From positions 3,649,501 through 3,713,500 of the forward strand of contig JAEVHH010000002.1 in the NCBI GenBank assembly GCA_017607445.1: 64,000 nucleotides of DNA. The letters are read 5' to 3'. The position numbers and the translations under genes were made by a program. Shown here piece after piece: positions 21,835-33,944 of the stretch (position 1 is its first letter; each line of letters starts with the position of its first letter). The notes beneath the pieces were generated by a model. The model did no database searches and had not been told where the DNA came from. It was given only the letters and a program-made list of their open reading frames with translations. The DNA is from Histoplasma ohiense. Its lineage: Eukaryota > Ascomycota > Eurotiomycetes > Onygenales > Ajellomycetaceae.

Positions 21835-24615
21835 AAAACTTATAACAAGTGCTCTCTCAACCCTCTATTATTTCCGGAGTTGTAGACGACACAAAGAGAC
21901 GAGGTAGGAATCAGTAATAGGGACGCAGAAAGCCGCGTTTTCAAAGAGGCTGGATCTTTATTCTGGCGCCATTATAGTGATCCGACCATGATAAAATGAC
22001 TTAATGAGTTACAATCAACCAACTTCAATCGGGTTCTAGTTGAACGTGGTTAGAAATGGAAAATCAAAATTTCTAACCACAGCAAATGCTGAGCATCAGC
22101 AGGGTAAGATACGTGGAGCAGATAGAGCTTAGCTTCTTTCCTATCTTCTTTATAATCTTGCAACCCTATGGCATTGTAATTATATTTCCCTTCTTAGATA
22201 GATGTAGACATATGCTAATAATTGTCAGTCATTTATTTAGACGAAGAATATATCGTTGATAGGCCCTGCTGATGGGTGCTGCTGTTAAGTACTCTTGAGC
22301 TACGGAGTAGATGTTGGGCACAACCTCGCCTGGGATGCATGGAGCCGCCGTCTTGCTTAGCTAATGCACACAACAACCTAACTGTTGGCTAGCCAATTTC
22401 TCAATTTTGATTCCTCGTTTTTTTCTTCCTCACACATATTTCCAGGTCTCCAACATACCCTTGTTGTGGTAATCATTGTTGCCTCTGTTACCTCTGCAAA
22501 TTACAGAAGAGACCGAGAGCGATTTCAGAATGTTGCCCGTTCTAATCCCAGCTGTTGTTCGGGTGTGCTTGTATTAACCGCCTGACGTGTCGATTGATGG
22601 GTTCGCTTTTTGGGCAAATAAATCTCTATCAATATATCATAATTTCGTTCTTGTTTTTTGCCTCCCCGATTCGTTTTCTTCCATCCTGTGTGTTCGGCCT
22701 ACTGCGCTCATACGCCGGAGGCGACGTCGGGATGAATTTGTGAATAAAACTTGGGTTTTGGAGTGGTACCGCATCGTTATTTCAAAGGCCAAGCGAAGAG
22801 AACCATATCCGATGCTGTGATTTTTACATTCCTCCATGAATAATATCCGGCTCGGGGTCGTTTTCGTTGTCATTTCCCCCCAAATACACCCTAGGGTGGC
22901 TTGTTTGCAGCAACACATTTCGTCAATGTCTCCCCATTGCCAGTCTATGACATAGATCCTAACCAGGAAACAAGGCGTCTTTAATATCTATCTACAGATC
23001 TATATGAAATGACGAACATGAATAAAAAACCAAAAAAAATAAAATAAAATAAAATAACCCTCCAGAATGACAACCAAAGAGGTGCAGGTTAGCAAACCAA
23101 AAAACCAACACGGCATCATCGAAGTCTCGTTCGTCCTTTCACAATGATGTCTCGAGGTCAAAAGCTATGCCAACAGCAAATCATTTTCTTTTTCACAAAG
23201 AAAATACGAAGAGTAGGGAGAGACATAATGCTCTTTCACGTCTTCGTTTTTCTCTCTCTCATTTTGCGTCTACTCCCCTTTAATAGTCTCTGTGGAAGAT
23301 GACGTGTCTGATAGAGTTGAAGATACATGCCTAGGTACGGTACATATGTATACGTCCGTTCTTTTTTCATATAATTTTCGCTGATTGTGTTGAAGTGAAT
23401 AGATCTGCATTGCCGCTTTTTTATCCTTTGTTTTTTGCCTCTTCGTCCAAAAGCACTGTTGTATTCTCGAAAAGGCTCCCTTGCGAACTTTTCCTTTGGG
23501 AGTCCTGCAGTAACTATAACATGAATTAATTATATATCACCTGCCAGTAAACCTGGAAGCAGGTGCTGCTGTATCAGCACTGTATGCTCCCTTTGTTTGT
23601 ACCCCAGCATATCTCCGAGCCGTCATACAGAAGTGGTGGCAGCCAGTAAAAGGATAATAAAACTCCAAGCCCGTTGCATTCTCACTGTCTAGCGTTTCTT
23701 CGTTCGGCTGCCATTGAATTGTAACTGTGGTTATTTTTGTTAGAAGGGCACCGGTTCCATTCCAGGGAGCACAAATGCAAAGGCCACAGTGCTTGAGCTT
23801 CTACCTTTCAATTAGCTTTCTTTTCTCCTCTCGGCTGAAAAAGGGACACGAGAGACCCAAACCCTTCTGGTATATCGAGGAGCATTAAATTTCCTTACGA
23901 CGAAATCAAGCCACATTATACAAAAGAGGAAAGAAATGTCATACCAAGTAGATCATATCCTATATCCGACGGGACATAGACTGTAATTTGATATCGATAT
24001 TTGTATATATATGGGTGGGTAATTAAATACATCATCATTGGAGGGAGGGGACGATCGCGCAAAAATATAAAAACAGCAAAGGTAATGGATAAAACTCACA
24101 GGAGACATAGCAATACATAAGGACACGAAGAAATATGTCACGAACCCACATACATATACATCAAAACATCCAACGCACGGAAAATTGGATTTGAGAAGGA
24201 GAAAAGGGGAAGGAAAACCTGTGGAAGTTTCTATTACAAGAGGCAAATTTGAGAAATACCCAAAGGCGGATAGGAAGAGGGAGTGAAACAAGCTGAGAGA
24301 CAGATTGCTCTTGGGTTCTTCTCGATAATCTTCCTCGATTGACAGACTTTAAGGTAGAAGACAAAGGGGAGCATAACGTGCAATTCTGCAGAGGGAAGGA
24401 AATTTTTTGGCCGTTCTTGTCTTATCGGCATTTTCGTTCTCCAGCTAATGGGCGTTCATTGTGGCTTTAGTGTTGGTATCTGAAGAATTCGACATCATGA
24501 AGAGGGAAGGGGGATGAGGTTTGGGTCTCCTTTTACCCTCCATCTCTACCACGCGATGGAAGCTAGAGCTTCCTTTCCGCTCTTTTGGCAACCAATTTAT
24601 TCAATCGAGAAAAAC
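21835..24615. other. Long gene-poor spacer
   Basis: I find no gene in 2.8 kb. Frames near 22385-22820 and 23953-24431 are hydrophobic or low-complexity with no family likeness. The right part is probably the 3' flank of the cupredoxin gene. An AAAT-like tandem (AATAAAATAAAATAAAATAA) lies near 23038-23057. Confidence 0.5.
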
Positions 24616-25721
24616 TTAGAAATAGTGAGGGTTGAGAGCACGCTTGGCTGGAGATTCTGACATTGGAATAGTGCCTGTTTTCAACTTTGTTAGACTGGAT
24701 CAAGTAAGTTCTATTCGGAGTCCGATGAGATGGATAAGTAAATCAAGCATACCAGGTAGTCCGCCTTGGGCATTGAGACCAAGGCCTTCAGGCCACGATT
24801 TTTTTCCGCAGAGGCACGAGCAAGTGCAGGCATCTCCAGATCCCATCTGGCCGTTTCCGATGGCTACGGTTGCTTGTGGAGTGGCGATGGCTTCAGAGGG
24901 CGAGGCAGTCTCAATGATTGTATTACCGCCTCCAGTTTCAGCGGCCGGGGGTGGAGGATCAGCTGCGCCAGCCATGGCTATCTCCTTGAATCGGGCTTGC
25001 GATTTTTCGGCGGTAGGGTTGATGCTAAATACCATTCCCTTCTCACAATGCTTGCCTTGAGCACAGAACATCCACACCGGGTCTAGCGTGGTAACCTGAA
25101 ACTTCATGTTTGGAGGAGGGTTCACAGTGTTATCAGTGTTTGGCATGAACCCGGAGTCGATACCTTGGGCCATCCGGACACATGGTTTGTTAAAGGTAGA
25201 TTGGGTCGCCGTGTGGTTCTGGGACATGAATTCGAACACCACCATGTCGCCGATAGCAGCGTTTATAGTTTCTGGCTGATATACAAGACCAGCCTCACCG
25301 CCAACAATAACCTGTATTGGGGAACTGAGTCAGTGGCACGGTCTCAGGGGGTTTCTCACTTTCAATAGTGATGACTAGCACATACCCGATGCTCTTTCCC
25401 TTGTTGCATGGGAGGCTCGTTCCAAACTTGGTACTTTGCACCGCCCCCAGCATTGGTTGTGATGATAGTTACACTGATGGACTGCCCTCGTGAATGGCCA
25501 TTAAACCCTCCATTCCCTATAACATCGTTCGACTTTCCACCGCCCAGAATAACATCGCGGTAGTTTCCAAGTTCCCCACCGCCATCCTGTGCTCCGACAT
25601 CAAAGCCAACTCCATGTTGGCCACCACTGCCTAGAGCAAATGGAAGACCAGGATCATCGCCAGCATGGTTTGATGCTGCAGCCGCTACCACAAGAGAAGC
25701 CAGAGCGAATATTCGTGCCAT
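24616..25721 (-). CDS. Secreted cupredoxin-like protein
   Basis: Probably an extracellular blue-copper-fold protein of the fungal plastocyanin-like group; no enzymatic role can be assigned. Three exons: 25386-25721, 24753-25311, 24616-24674, giving 317 aa. A signal peptide occupies residues 1-16 or so. A Gly-rich linker follows with GGG-type repeats. The cupredoxin domain (about 90-220) has a type-1 copper set: H145 in QNHTATQ, then C195, H200 and M205 in FCAQGKHCEKGM. C156 and C201 are the likely disulfide partners. The tail is Pro/Thr/Ala-rich with a short Cys cluster (CTCSCLC). Unlike many relatives the end is not hydrophobic, so a GPI anchor is not evident. The last 59-base exon rests on splice signals and phase only. 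Confidence 0.8.
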
Positions 25722-25857
25722 TGTCGTGTGAATTGAACTGACCTCTTTCCTATTCGGTGTAATTCTGCTTCGCCTGCGTCTTTCGTCAAGGAATAGAAAA
25801 ATCCGAAGCAGCAATATTAAAATCCAAGTCAGGTAAATAGATATATGCGTGATAGAG

Positions 25858-25889
<32 letters not shown>

Positions 25890-27144
25890 AAAGATTGGAC
25901 GAGGCCCTGCTCGTGAGTCGCTGCAAGCAACGATCTAAGTGAGTGAAATGACGAGAACTTTTGAGGTTCCTTAGGAAGAAAAGAAGGAAGAGGGTAACTA
26001 AGAATCTGAGAAAAAGAACAGAGACGAAAAGATGCAGAGGCACTTGGACTCCTGAATGGTGAGAGGAAATAGGAACGTAGAAGCAGGAGAAGCCCGAGGG
26101 GGCGGAGGGCATAGTTTTAAATTCCTGCATGAATATGGCGGCAGAGTGGTTACTTGAGAATCTGAGGATTAAGGGGTTTCCCGAAGGACGCCGATATCAA
26201 ACAGCCCAGATCGTTCATTTGCATAGTCCTTGCACCTGCTTGTTCCTGTTTTGGTTGGATTGAGGCGGATCTGATGAGGTCTGACGATGGTGAAGTTGGA
26301 AATGTGTCGGGTGGTGTCTCATGGTCGAGCCTCTCAGTTTCGAGTGCATAGCCAACTCCCAAGCCAGGCTAGAGTCAAAGAAGAGCATGCCATCACGACA
26401 TAGCTTTTGGGATACCAAAAATTTATGGCTCTTTTTGTAGTTGATTAAAGGGTGTATGATAGAGGTTTGCTTGGTGTTGTGTGTTTGTTCTTTGTTACAG
26501 AACTTGCACGTACTTTGAAGATCTTGAGATTGCTGGGGGAGTATCTATCCCTTCAAATAAAATCTAGAATAACAGGGTTATTTTTGTGATATTGGCGGAT
26601 ATGCACACACATGAGATATGGTTTTCAATTGTACAGGACACGCGCATATACCCGTCTGGGTTTCGAGCATGGGGATGGGATGGTACAGCTTTCATCCTAT
26701 ATCGTCATGCACGGTTGGCCGCTACATCGGCTGAAGTGGAGTAATTGAGATGACACCCTGATCGTGCATAATTGCCATTGCGCGTTTCTTAATGTCCCTT
26801 GCTACAATGGCCCAGACCCTGATTACAATCGACCGTCCCGATATTGTCATCCACCCTTGGAAGAAAATCCACCCCGACAGCTCAATTTGACCTGGGATCC
26901 TGCTTGGTATTCTCTCGTCTTCCACTTCAGGTAACATCCCAGAAGCAGACGCCTAATATGGCTGATGGGTTGCCCTTTATGGGACACCCAGCCGCCTTCG
27001 ATTTGGAACTGTCCCTGTCTCACTTTTGGAACGTCCACTCAGCGGGACTTACCCGCCATATATTGTCCCGAGTTGGTTCCAAGGCCGCCAGCCATTATCC
27101 TCCTTGCGGCATAGTCTAAGAAGGTAAAACAAAGTAAAATAAAA
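25722..27144. other. Spacer upstream of cupredoxin gene and 3' of SMN
   Basis: No gene supported. Includes an AT microsatellite at 25859-25882. Overlapping frames at 26844-27119 plus and 26847-27038 minus lie opposite each other, and neither has a recognisable motif. Confidence 0.5.
25859..25882. repeat. AT dinucleotide microsatellite
   Basis: About twelve TA units in the cupredoxin-gene promoter region. Confidence 0.95.
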
Positions 27145-27813
27145 TCATGAGTGCTGATTTGCTCCCCGCTGCTGCCCTTCATAGAGGCCTGTGTAGTAGC
27201 CCGCAAAATACCATGCCATCATCAGATTTTTCAATGCTTTGTCCCCACCTGAGAATTTCAAAGTTAGCTCAATGTTCGCTCAGCCACACTCTGTGACGTG
27301 AGGCAGGTAATTGGAAAGGAACTTACTAGATGCATCGTCTCCTTGCGAAACGAGTTGTGGCATGGTGGCGAATCCTCCGCCAGCGGTTCGATTGGCTTCT
27401 GGGTTCTTCTTGGCGCTAGAGGCCTCCTGCTGGGCACCGTGAGAATCTGTTCCTGCCTCCATTTCCATATCTTGATCATTGGCCTCCTCATCGACAGATT
27501 CAAACTCAGCCACAGGGTGAGCATGTGGTGGGTCCTCAGCTGCATGTTCGCCAAATGCGGCCTCATCCTCAGCACGGATCCTCGCATCTTCAGCTCTCAG
27601 AACTTCATCTACGCTCTCACCCCTCGCTTGGATACTGTGATAGAGCTGGCGTGAAACAAAGCGCGTTAGAAAGGCAGAACATCACGTGCATGAAGGGTTT
27701 CATACATTGTATTCTTCCACAGCATCGTCCCATGATTGGACCAGAGCAGAATCATCCCATATTTCCTCCTGGGTAAGTGGCTTCTTCTTGGGTCGTTTTC
27801 TCTTGCCCATCAT
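27145..27813 (-). CDS. smn1: Survival motor neuron (SMN/Smn1) orthologue
   Basis: SMN nucleates the complex that loads Sm proteins on spliceosomal snRNAs. Three exons: 27706-27813, 27327-27645, 27145-27248, giving 176 aa. The basic start is followed by EEIWDDSALVQSWDDAVEEY, which matches the Gemin2-binding helix of SMN and of fission yeast Smn1. The C-terminal YG-box oligomerisation helix is exact in character: ALKNLMMAWYFAGYYTGLY. The middle is acidic and disordered. No Tudor domain is visible, as in Schizosaccharomyces pombe Smn1. The start codon is one of two adjacent ATGs (27813 or 27810). All three exons join in phase. Confidence 0.93.
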
Positions 27814-28884
27814 GTATGCTGTCTGAATGTGATGTTCCAAAGTTGAAGTTGGAGGTTGTCAGTGGCTACGAGATTAATCTGAGTAATTAGACGCTAAAGC
27901 AAGGCCATCGGCAACCGGACCCACTCAACCATGAATTTTTCAGAGCTTGTCAGAATCAGCCGTAAGCCTCACACTTATTATTCTCGGATTTTATGGAGAG
28001 TCGAAATAAGTGGTTTTTATATCTATGAAATGTCATACATATTTAATAAAATAATCCATGCCAGATAAACAACTCTTCAAAACTCTATTCCTTTTTATGT
28101 GCTGTACACTACATACATGTACAGTATATAAAACACGAGCAGCTCCTGATCGGAATTGGGCCCGCCATGTATAATTTGCCAAAAAGGATCACAGAGAATA
28201 GGCCATGAGTTTGAAGCCATTTACAAGAGCGAGAAATCAAGTGGTAGAATCTGTTGAATACACTTCCACTATGATTGTTTTGACAATGCTCAAGTTCTAC
28301 ATTCCATAAATTCATCTACATACGCAATGGGTCAATATCTGATACCGACTCCTGTTTGTAGAATATACTATTCAAACTGCTATGTATTCTCCTGTCTCTT
28401 TTACCATCGCTGAGTATTCCAGCTCTACTAAGTCATAAGGGAATAGAGATTGCTAGCAGGCCAGCTGCGCTATACTCGTAAATTGCTATTGAAATAGAGA
28501 TAGCTTTTCAAATAGATATTCCTAGATAGAGGTTTATATTCTAAGAGACCAATCAGACAGTAACCTTGCTAGCTAGAGTTCTCTGTAATAATGCTGAATT
28601 TCAATTAGAATAGGATCTCTACCTAGCTGCCCCCTTGCTAGATATTTGCTTGATCGACAAATGTTATGGATATACAGTCATGGCTGTTAATTACAAATAA
28701 ACTAACAAGAATAAAATTTGCAAACGCATATTTGGACGCTTTCATATAAATTCGACAAAGAGCAGATCATGCATTTGCATCAAAATCATGCAAGAAGCAC
28801 GCAATCAAATTCTTATATCATTGATAAATGGTTTCAAGAGGAAATTCAGGTGCGTAAGATGCTCCTCCGGCTGACTCTGTTGAG
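27814..28884. other. AT-rich spacer
   Basis: SMN promoter, then very AT-rich DNA with many CTAGATAG-like words between about 28440 and 28660, typical of mutated repetitive DNA. No gene supported. Confidence 0.5.
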
Positions 28885-30389
28885 CTATCTGACAATCTTC
28901 GCAAGTTTTTCTGTTCTTCGAATCGTTGGGCATACACAGCAGCCAGTTTTGAATGGAGGTGACTTTAGTATTTGATCACTCTCATCTGTCTGTAATTGTG
29001 ATTCCCTCATCTCAATGTCAGGGACCTTCCATGGGAAATAGGCTTTAGCATGAGAACCCTTTACATAGAACATATGATCTTTTTTTTTGCAGAGCATTCA
29101 AAAACTCCCAACAGGCAATGCAAGATAGTTTTGACACCCCGATATATGGCAATGCAGAGATCCCTGAACAACCACCACCAATTAGATGAAGTACAAGAAT
29201 ACATTCACAATGGACTCGCCCTTGAACACTCCTTTTCCTCTCAAAGCGTTCTTGAAGAAGAAGCTCTGGCGTATTTTTTTTCATCTTTCTTGAGCATCTC
29301 GTTAAGAAGTGAATGAGGAACACGATTTATAAGAATGATTTGAGCAATGTCACACCACTGATTTGAGAAAGAAAGCTGAATTTTGCTGAGCCTGGGTTTC
29401 AGGCATTGAATTTCCATTTCCATTCTGGTGAAATATTGTTGGTAGAGACGTGGAGAATGGGCATACTTTAAAAGAGTGACTGTAGCATTTGGAAGTGAGG
29501 CCATTTTTCTCAAGAATCGCTCAAGGGGAAACTCTGAGAAAAGTGATTAGAAGAAGAATGTGATAGTATAAAACAGTTGAAAACTTACCATGTATTGACG
29601 ATGAGTTAGTACCTAAGTCGGCCAATCAGGTCTTACTCTCAAACAATCACAAGCAACTGTTAAGAAGACGAATCGCAGAAAAGGACTCTTGATTTGATGA
29701 CAGGTGATGCAACATCCACATTATAAGATGGGAGACATTCTTCAGAATGACAACACTGGCGTTTCCATTGTCAGGCAGCATCTGGGTGATACTCATGAAT
29801 TCCAATCCTTCAGTGGTGTATTTGTATGGCTTATGGAGCCTCTGATAAATTTTTGGAAGAGAGAATAAAAAAATATTTTCACGGAAGGTATCAGTTATCT
29901 GCTGAAGATCAACAGAAACTCATTCTCATTCATCTAAGGAAAGGGCTCTCTGTTGAATTCTGATTGCTGAGATTTGATCTGGCTGGTTTGTGTCTAGATT
30001 GGCAAAGTCCCCCGCGAGTTCCCGCAGGTCGTGGGTAAGTTTAAGGGCATGTTGACGAGTTTTATTGGTAATACCTTTGTTTGAATTAGGGGTCAGAATT
30101 ATTGTCTCGCGAGCGTGTTCAAGAGTGTTCAAGGGTTATGTTGGCAATAGTTACCCGTGTTAGAAGCAAGGATCAGAATTATTTTCTCTCCAGGGCCACA
30201 CTGCTGATACTGCATACCAGCAGCTATTACTTCCCTGCTCGACTCCGAGATAAGCACATTTGCAGTTGCATCCAAGACCACACACAGCCGATTGTGGATG
30301 GGATCCTCAATAGAAATTTCTCCGCAAAGTGGAACTCCACCATGGGGCTTAAGTTCAGTAAGAAGAGCGATGAGATGTTCGACGTCCAT
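28885..30389 (-). pseudogene. Broken OTT_1508-like deaminase family gene
   Basis: A multi-exon gene whose C-terminal part resembles fungal proteins with the OTT_1508-like nucleic-acid deaminase fold. Zinc-site motifs are present: RVHCEC (H-x-E type) near 29200 and SKLSCIACWEF (C-x2-C) near 29120. Upstream protein-like blocks lie at 30129-30389, 29926-30132, about 29650-29920 and 29241-29534. One plausible spliced boundary remains, with its acceptor near 29535. Damage: two in-frame TGA codons at 29926-29928 and 29920-29922, and two frame changes, each at a homopolymer (T8 at 29274-29281 and T9 at 29080-29088 on the plus strand). The homopolymer shifts could be sequencing errors; the TGAs are harder to dismiss. 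Family assignment is by motif memory. Confidence 0.6.
30064..30188. repeat. Diverged tandem duplication of about 77 bp
   Basis: A segment at about 30064-30108 recurs, diverged, at about 30140-30188. Both contain TTGG-AATA and then TCAGAATTATT followed by TCTC. The copies lie within the broken deaminase-like gene and would duplicate a short peptide with the shared core TIIL/KIIL. Confidence 0.55.
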
Positions 30390-32338
30390 GATTTCATGAG
30401 ACTAAAACCTATGGGCTTTAGATACAGACAACCTTGGGATGTGTTTGGCCTGGCGTCAATTTGAATCGAGGTAAAAGGCGTGCACGGCCACAGATTGAGA
30501 CTGGCCTATATACAGAGTAATGAGGCCGGGTTTTGTCCGGAAGATTAGGAGCTCGCGTAACTCAGCTGAATTAGTCGACACCTCCATCAAGAATGTGCTT
30601 TTTGAGGCATTCTGACTCTCTCGTTAATGAACATTGAGTGGTGGTGTAATATTGTAGAGAATAACATATTCACTGGCTAAGCGAGAGCAACACAATAGGT
30701 TGGGTGGGCTACGCGTCTCGCTACGCCCAGGTACACGTCGGCTGGAAACAAGAACTGTAGGGAAATCTCTACGGAAGCGTAAGGCTCCGTAGACCCCAAG
30801 GATCTGCTTAGTGTAAGGATTAAGTTGAGAACAAGGATTGAAGGATCTTATTGTTGTCTCTCTGAATGCTAGTTATATTCCTTGATTCCTTGATCATTCT
30901 AAGAGTAAAAAAGAAAAACAACAAAAGAAAAAGAAGCTCATCATTCTCTCATCTGACCTACGCTAGTGTAGGTCACCTGACCCTATAGAAATCCTGTGGG
31001 ATGGTGACTCCTAGGTAGTCAAAGGGTCAGTTGAGCTCTTTTCAACTTCAACAACTTACCAACTGCTCTCTCTACCCACTGACATTTCTCTCCCCTCAAT
31101 ACTAGTTCACTACTAATCATATAATTTCATATAATTGTTATACAGTGTAATGATTAGTATTTTAAAAAAGTAAATACATTGACTAGTCTGTGAGTCATCA
31201 TTGATAGATATCATCACTAACTATCATTGAGATATCACCATTGATATATACAGTACCATTAGAAGATATCATTCATTCAAGCAATTGAGCTGCGAGCAGA
31301 TAAATAGACTGGTAGTGTGCATAAATCTACCTCGCTGTCGCTAGATAGATCTTTCCTTGCAATATGTACGAAAAACAACCTACACACACGACGACGCATT
31401 CGTATGTGAGAATGCTGTTCACGCATGCGATTTCTTATGTCTCTGGTTGTATAACAGTTTCTTTTTCTTCTTAGTTGATTCTCCTACATGCCTTCTCTTA
31501 TGTTATTCGAGATAGATTGTTAAATATTGTACGAATTGATCTTGTGGTTTTCTACAGAGTGATCCAGCTGCTCCTGTTCTCGCGCCGCCAAAAGCGCGCA
31601 ACCCCCAATTCCCATTTCAGTAGGCAGCCAGATAATCATCTAGTAAGCCAGCATTGCCAGGGAGGTGGACAGCTGGATGATGATGTTTATTCCCATAGAG
31701 ATTGATTGAATATTGAGCAGTCGAATTAGTTGAAAGATAGGGAGGTAGATAGACAGATAGACAGATTAAGCATTCATGAGCAATCAATCGGATATCGCGC
31801 AGGTAGATAGATAGATAGATAGATATATAATAGTCAGATAGAAAAAGAGGCATTGAAGCCAAGTGAACTGGTGTCGAAAAAGTCAAGTCTCCACAGCATA
31901 AAATAAAGACTCTAAACCAATAAGATCATTGAACTTTGATCCACATTTTTGGTTCGGCCCCCCAGAGCTTTGTAAGATTCTAAGAGACCTCGCTTCGCTC
32001 CGTCTAACTATTTTCATTCTTAATTTATATATACTTCTCAAGTTAATGATATTAATCTAAAGCAAGACTTACTAGATCTCTATTATCAAAGTAAAAATCA
32101 TTCACTATGTGTATTAATAAGATGTATGAGAAGATAAAAGTTCATTTTTGTTTTATCCTTCCTTACTCCGTACCTTGATACCTTTTTTGCCAAGAAATTA
32201 TTTGGGTCAGGCAACCTTCACTAGTGTAGGGTCAGGTGAGTCACCTGAGGAACTAACTTCAACTGCCCGCGAACAAAATATGTTGCTAAAATATTTCAAA
32301 GGTTTCAAGCAAGTCCGATTTCCCCTCCGCTTGACATA
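30390..32338. other. AT-rich block with palindromes, possible transposon remnant
   Basis: No gene supported. Notable are an inverted repeat CTACGGA...TCCGTAG (30769-30792), a near-perfect palindrome at 30954-30975, a perfect 17-bp palindrome at 32232-32248 and GATA/AGATA tandem units at about 31741-31826. The two larger palindromes share a GGTCA/ACCTGA vocabulary in opposite orientation about 1.25 kb apart. Confidence 0.45.
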
Positions 32339-33944
32339 ATGACTGTAGAGAAGAATGCTAATAAGCGCAAGGGTTAGTTGCTGGTTACTGTCCTCGTACT
32401 TTTGTTCAAAATATTTTTAGCTGACTTGGCAAATTTCCTTCTTGCGTAGCTGCCACAGCCTGCTCTTCACCCAAGTCAATTCCTGTCAAAGTTGCTAGCG
32501 AGCCCGCGAGACAGATCCAGCCTCGAAAACGTGCTGCGGACTTTCTGAGCGAAGACGAAGGAGAAGAATGCCATGGCGAGAAAACAGAGAAAAACTACGT
32601 CACACCTTCACCCGCTGCCTCAAGACCTATGGGTGGCGAGGCGGAAAAACCAAGCAAGAAAAAGCCAAAAAGGGCGGCTGAAGCTCCTGAATCAGCGGTT
32701 CCTCCTGTCGCTAAGATCACTACTACAAAACTCGATTCCGGAGAAGAGCCTTTGAGTACCGGCAAATCTAGTAAACAGACCAAAGGTGTTACTGGTCTGC
32801 TTGAGGGAGTCTTGAGCCAAATCGCCGAGGATGATGAGGAGGGAAGCGAAGGGGAAGAAGATGACGACCAGGCTGCTGCTTTCATTCAGGGGTTTGAAAG
32901 CAGTGGCGACGAGGACATATCCGGGGACGACGGGTTCGAACCCGGAAAAAACGTCCCAGTGATCCCCGATTCGAAGAAGGTGAAGAGGAAGCTGCGCAAG
33001 ATGAAGAAGAACGCCACGGGATTGGAAGAGCCAGGCACCGTTTACGTTGGGTAAGTTGCATATACAACCAGCCGACGAATAGAGAATCGTCTACTAACAA
33101 GCCGTTCAATAGCCGTGTTCCGCACGGGTTCTACGAACACGAAATGCGTGCCTACTTCTCCCAATTCGGCCCCATCACCCGACTACGCCTCTCCCGCAAC
33201 CGCACCACAGGCAAATCCAAGCACTTCGCGTTTCTCGAGTTCGCTTCCGCGTCCGTCGCCAAAGTCGTCGCTGACACGATGGACAACTACCTCATGTTCG
33301 GCCACATTTTGAAATGCAAGTACATACTTAAGGAGAGTGTGCATCCGCAATTATGGAAGGGAGCAAATAAACGATTCAAGAGGACGCCGTGGAACGACAT
33401 TGAGAGGCGTCGGATGGAGGCGGGGAAGACGAAGGAGAAGTGGTCCAAGAAGATTAAGCAGGAAAACGCGAGAAGAGCTAAGAGAGCGGAGAAGATGAAG
33501 GCGCTTGGCTATGAGTTTGAGATTCCGGCATTGAAGGGTGTTGATGAGGTTCATATCGCTGTCGATGGGAAGGGGGGGCAGGCAAGGATTGATGATGTGG
33601 GGATGGAGGAATCTACGAATGAACAAGAACAGCGTGCTGCCATTGAAACCTCGACAGACGGAGCAGATAATCCCAATGGGCGTGTTGCTGATGTGGAGAT
33701 TACTTCAAACAAGTCCAAGAAGGAGAAGAAAGAGAGGAAGGATAAGAAGGATACGACCGTGAAGGAGGCGAAAAAGGCTGGCGAAGTGAAGAAGATAGAA
33801 AGTAAATCTAAGTCGAAGAAAGTGAGTGCAGTGTCAGATACCCCGGAGAAGCTGGCAAAAGGTGAGAAGGGGAACGCTAGCCTTCCAGGTGCTGGGAAAT
33901 CAGGTAAGGGAGAAAGGTCCAAGACGAAGAAGAGCAAGGCATAG
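32339..33944 (+). CDS. NOP15: Nop15/NIFK-like RRM ribosome biogenesis factor
   Basis: A nucleolar RNA-binding protein needed for 60S subunit maturation (ITS2 region in yeast Nop15). Three exons: 32339-32372, 32450-33050, 33113-33944, giving 488 aa. The N-terminal 200 residues are charged and disordered, with acidic EEGSEGEEDDD. One RRM follows at about 208-285, with RNP2-like VYVGRV split by intron 2 and RNP1-like KHFAFLEF. The conserved post-RRM segment has VHPQLWKGANKRFKRTPW, diagnostic of this family. The C-terminal third is Lys-rich and low-complexity, longer than in yeast. Intron 2 carries a textbook TACTAAC branch site at 33092-33098. Confidence 0.93.

Noticed and set aside
32931..32946. 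GGTTCGAACC, resembling a tRNA B-box
   Set aside because: It lies inside a NOP15 exon and no cloverleaf or A-box can be built around it.
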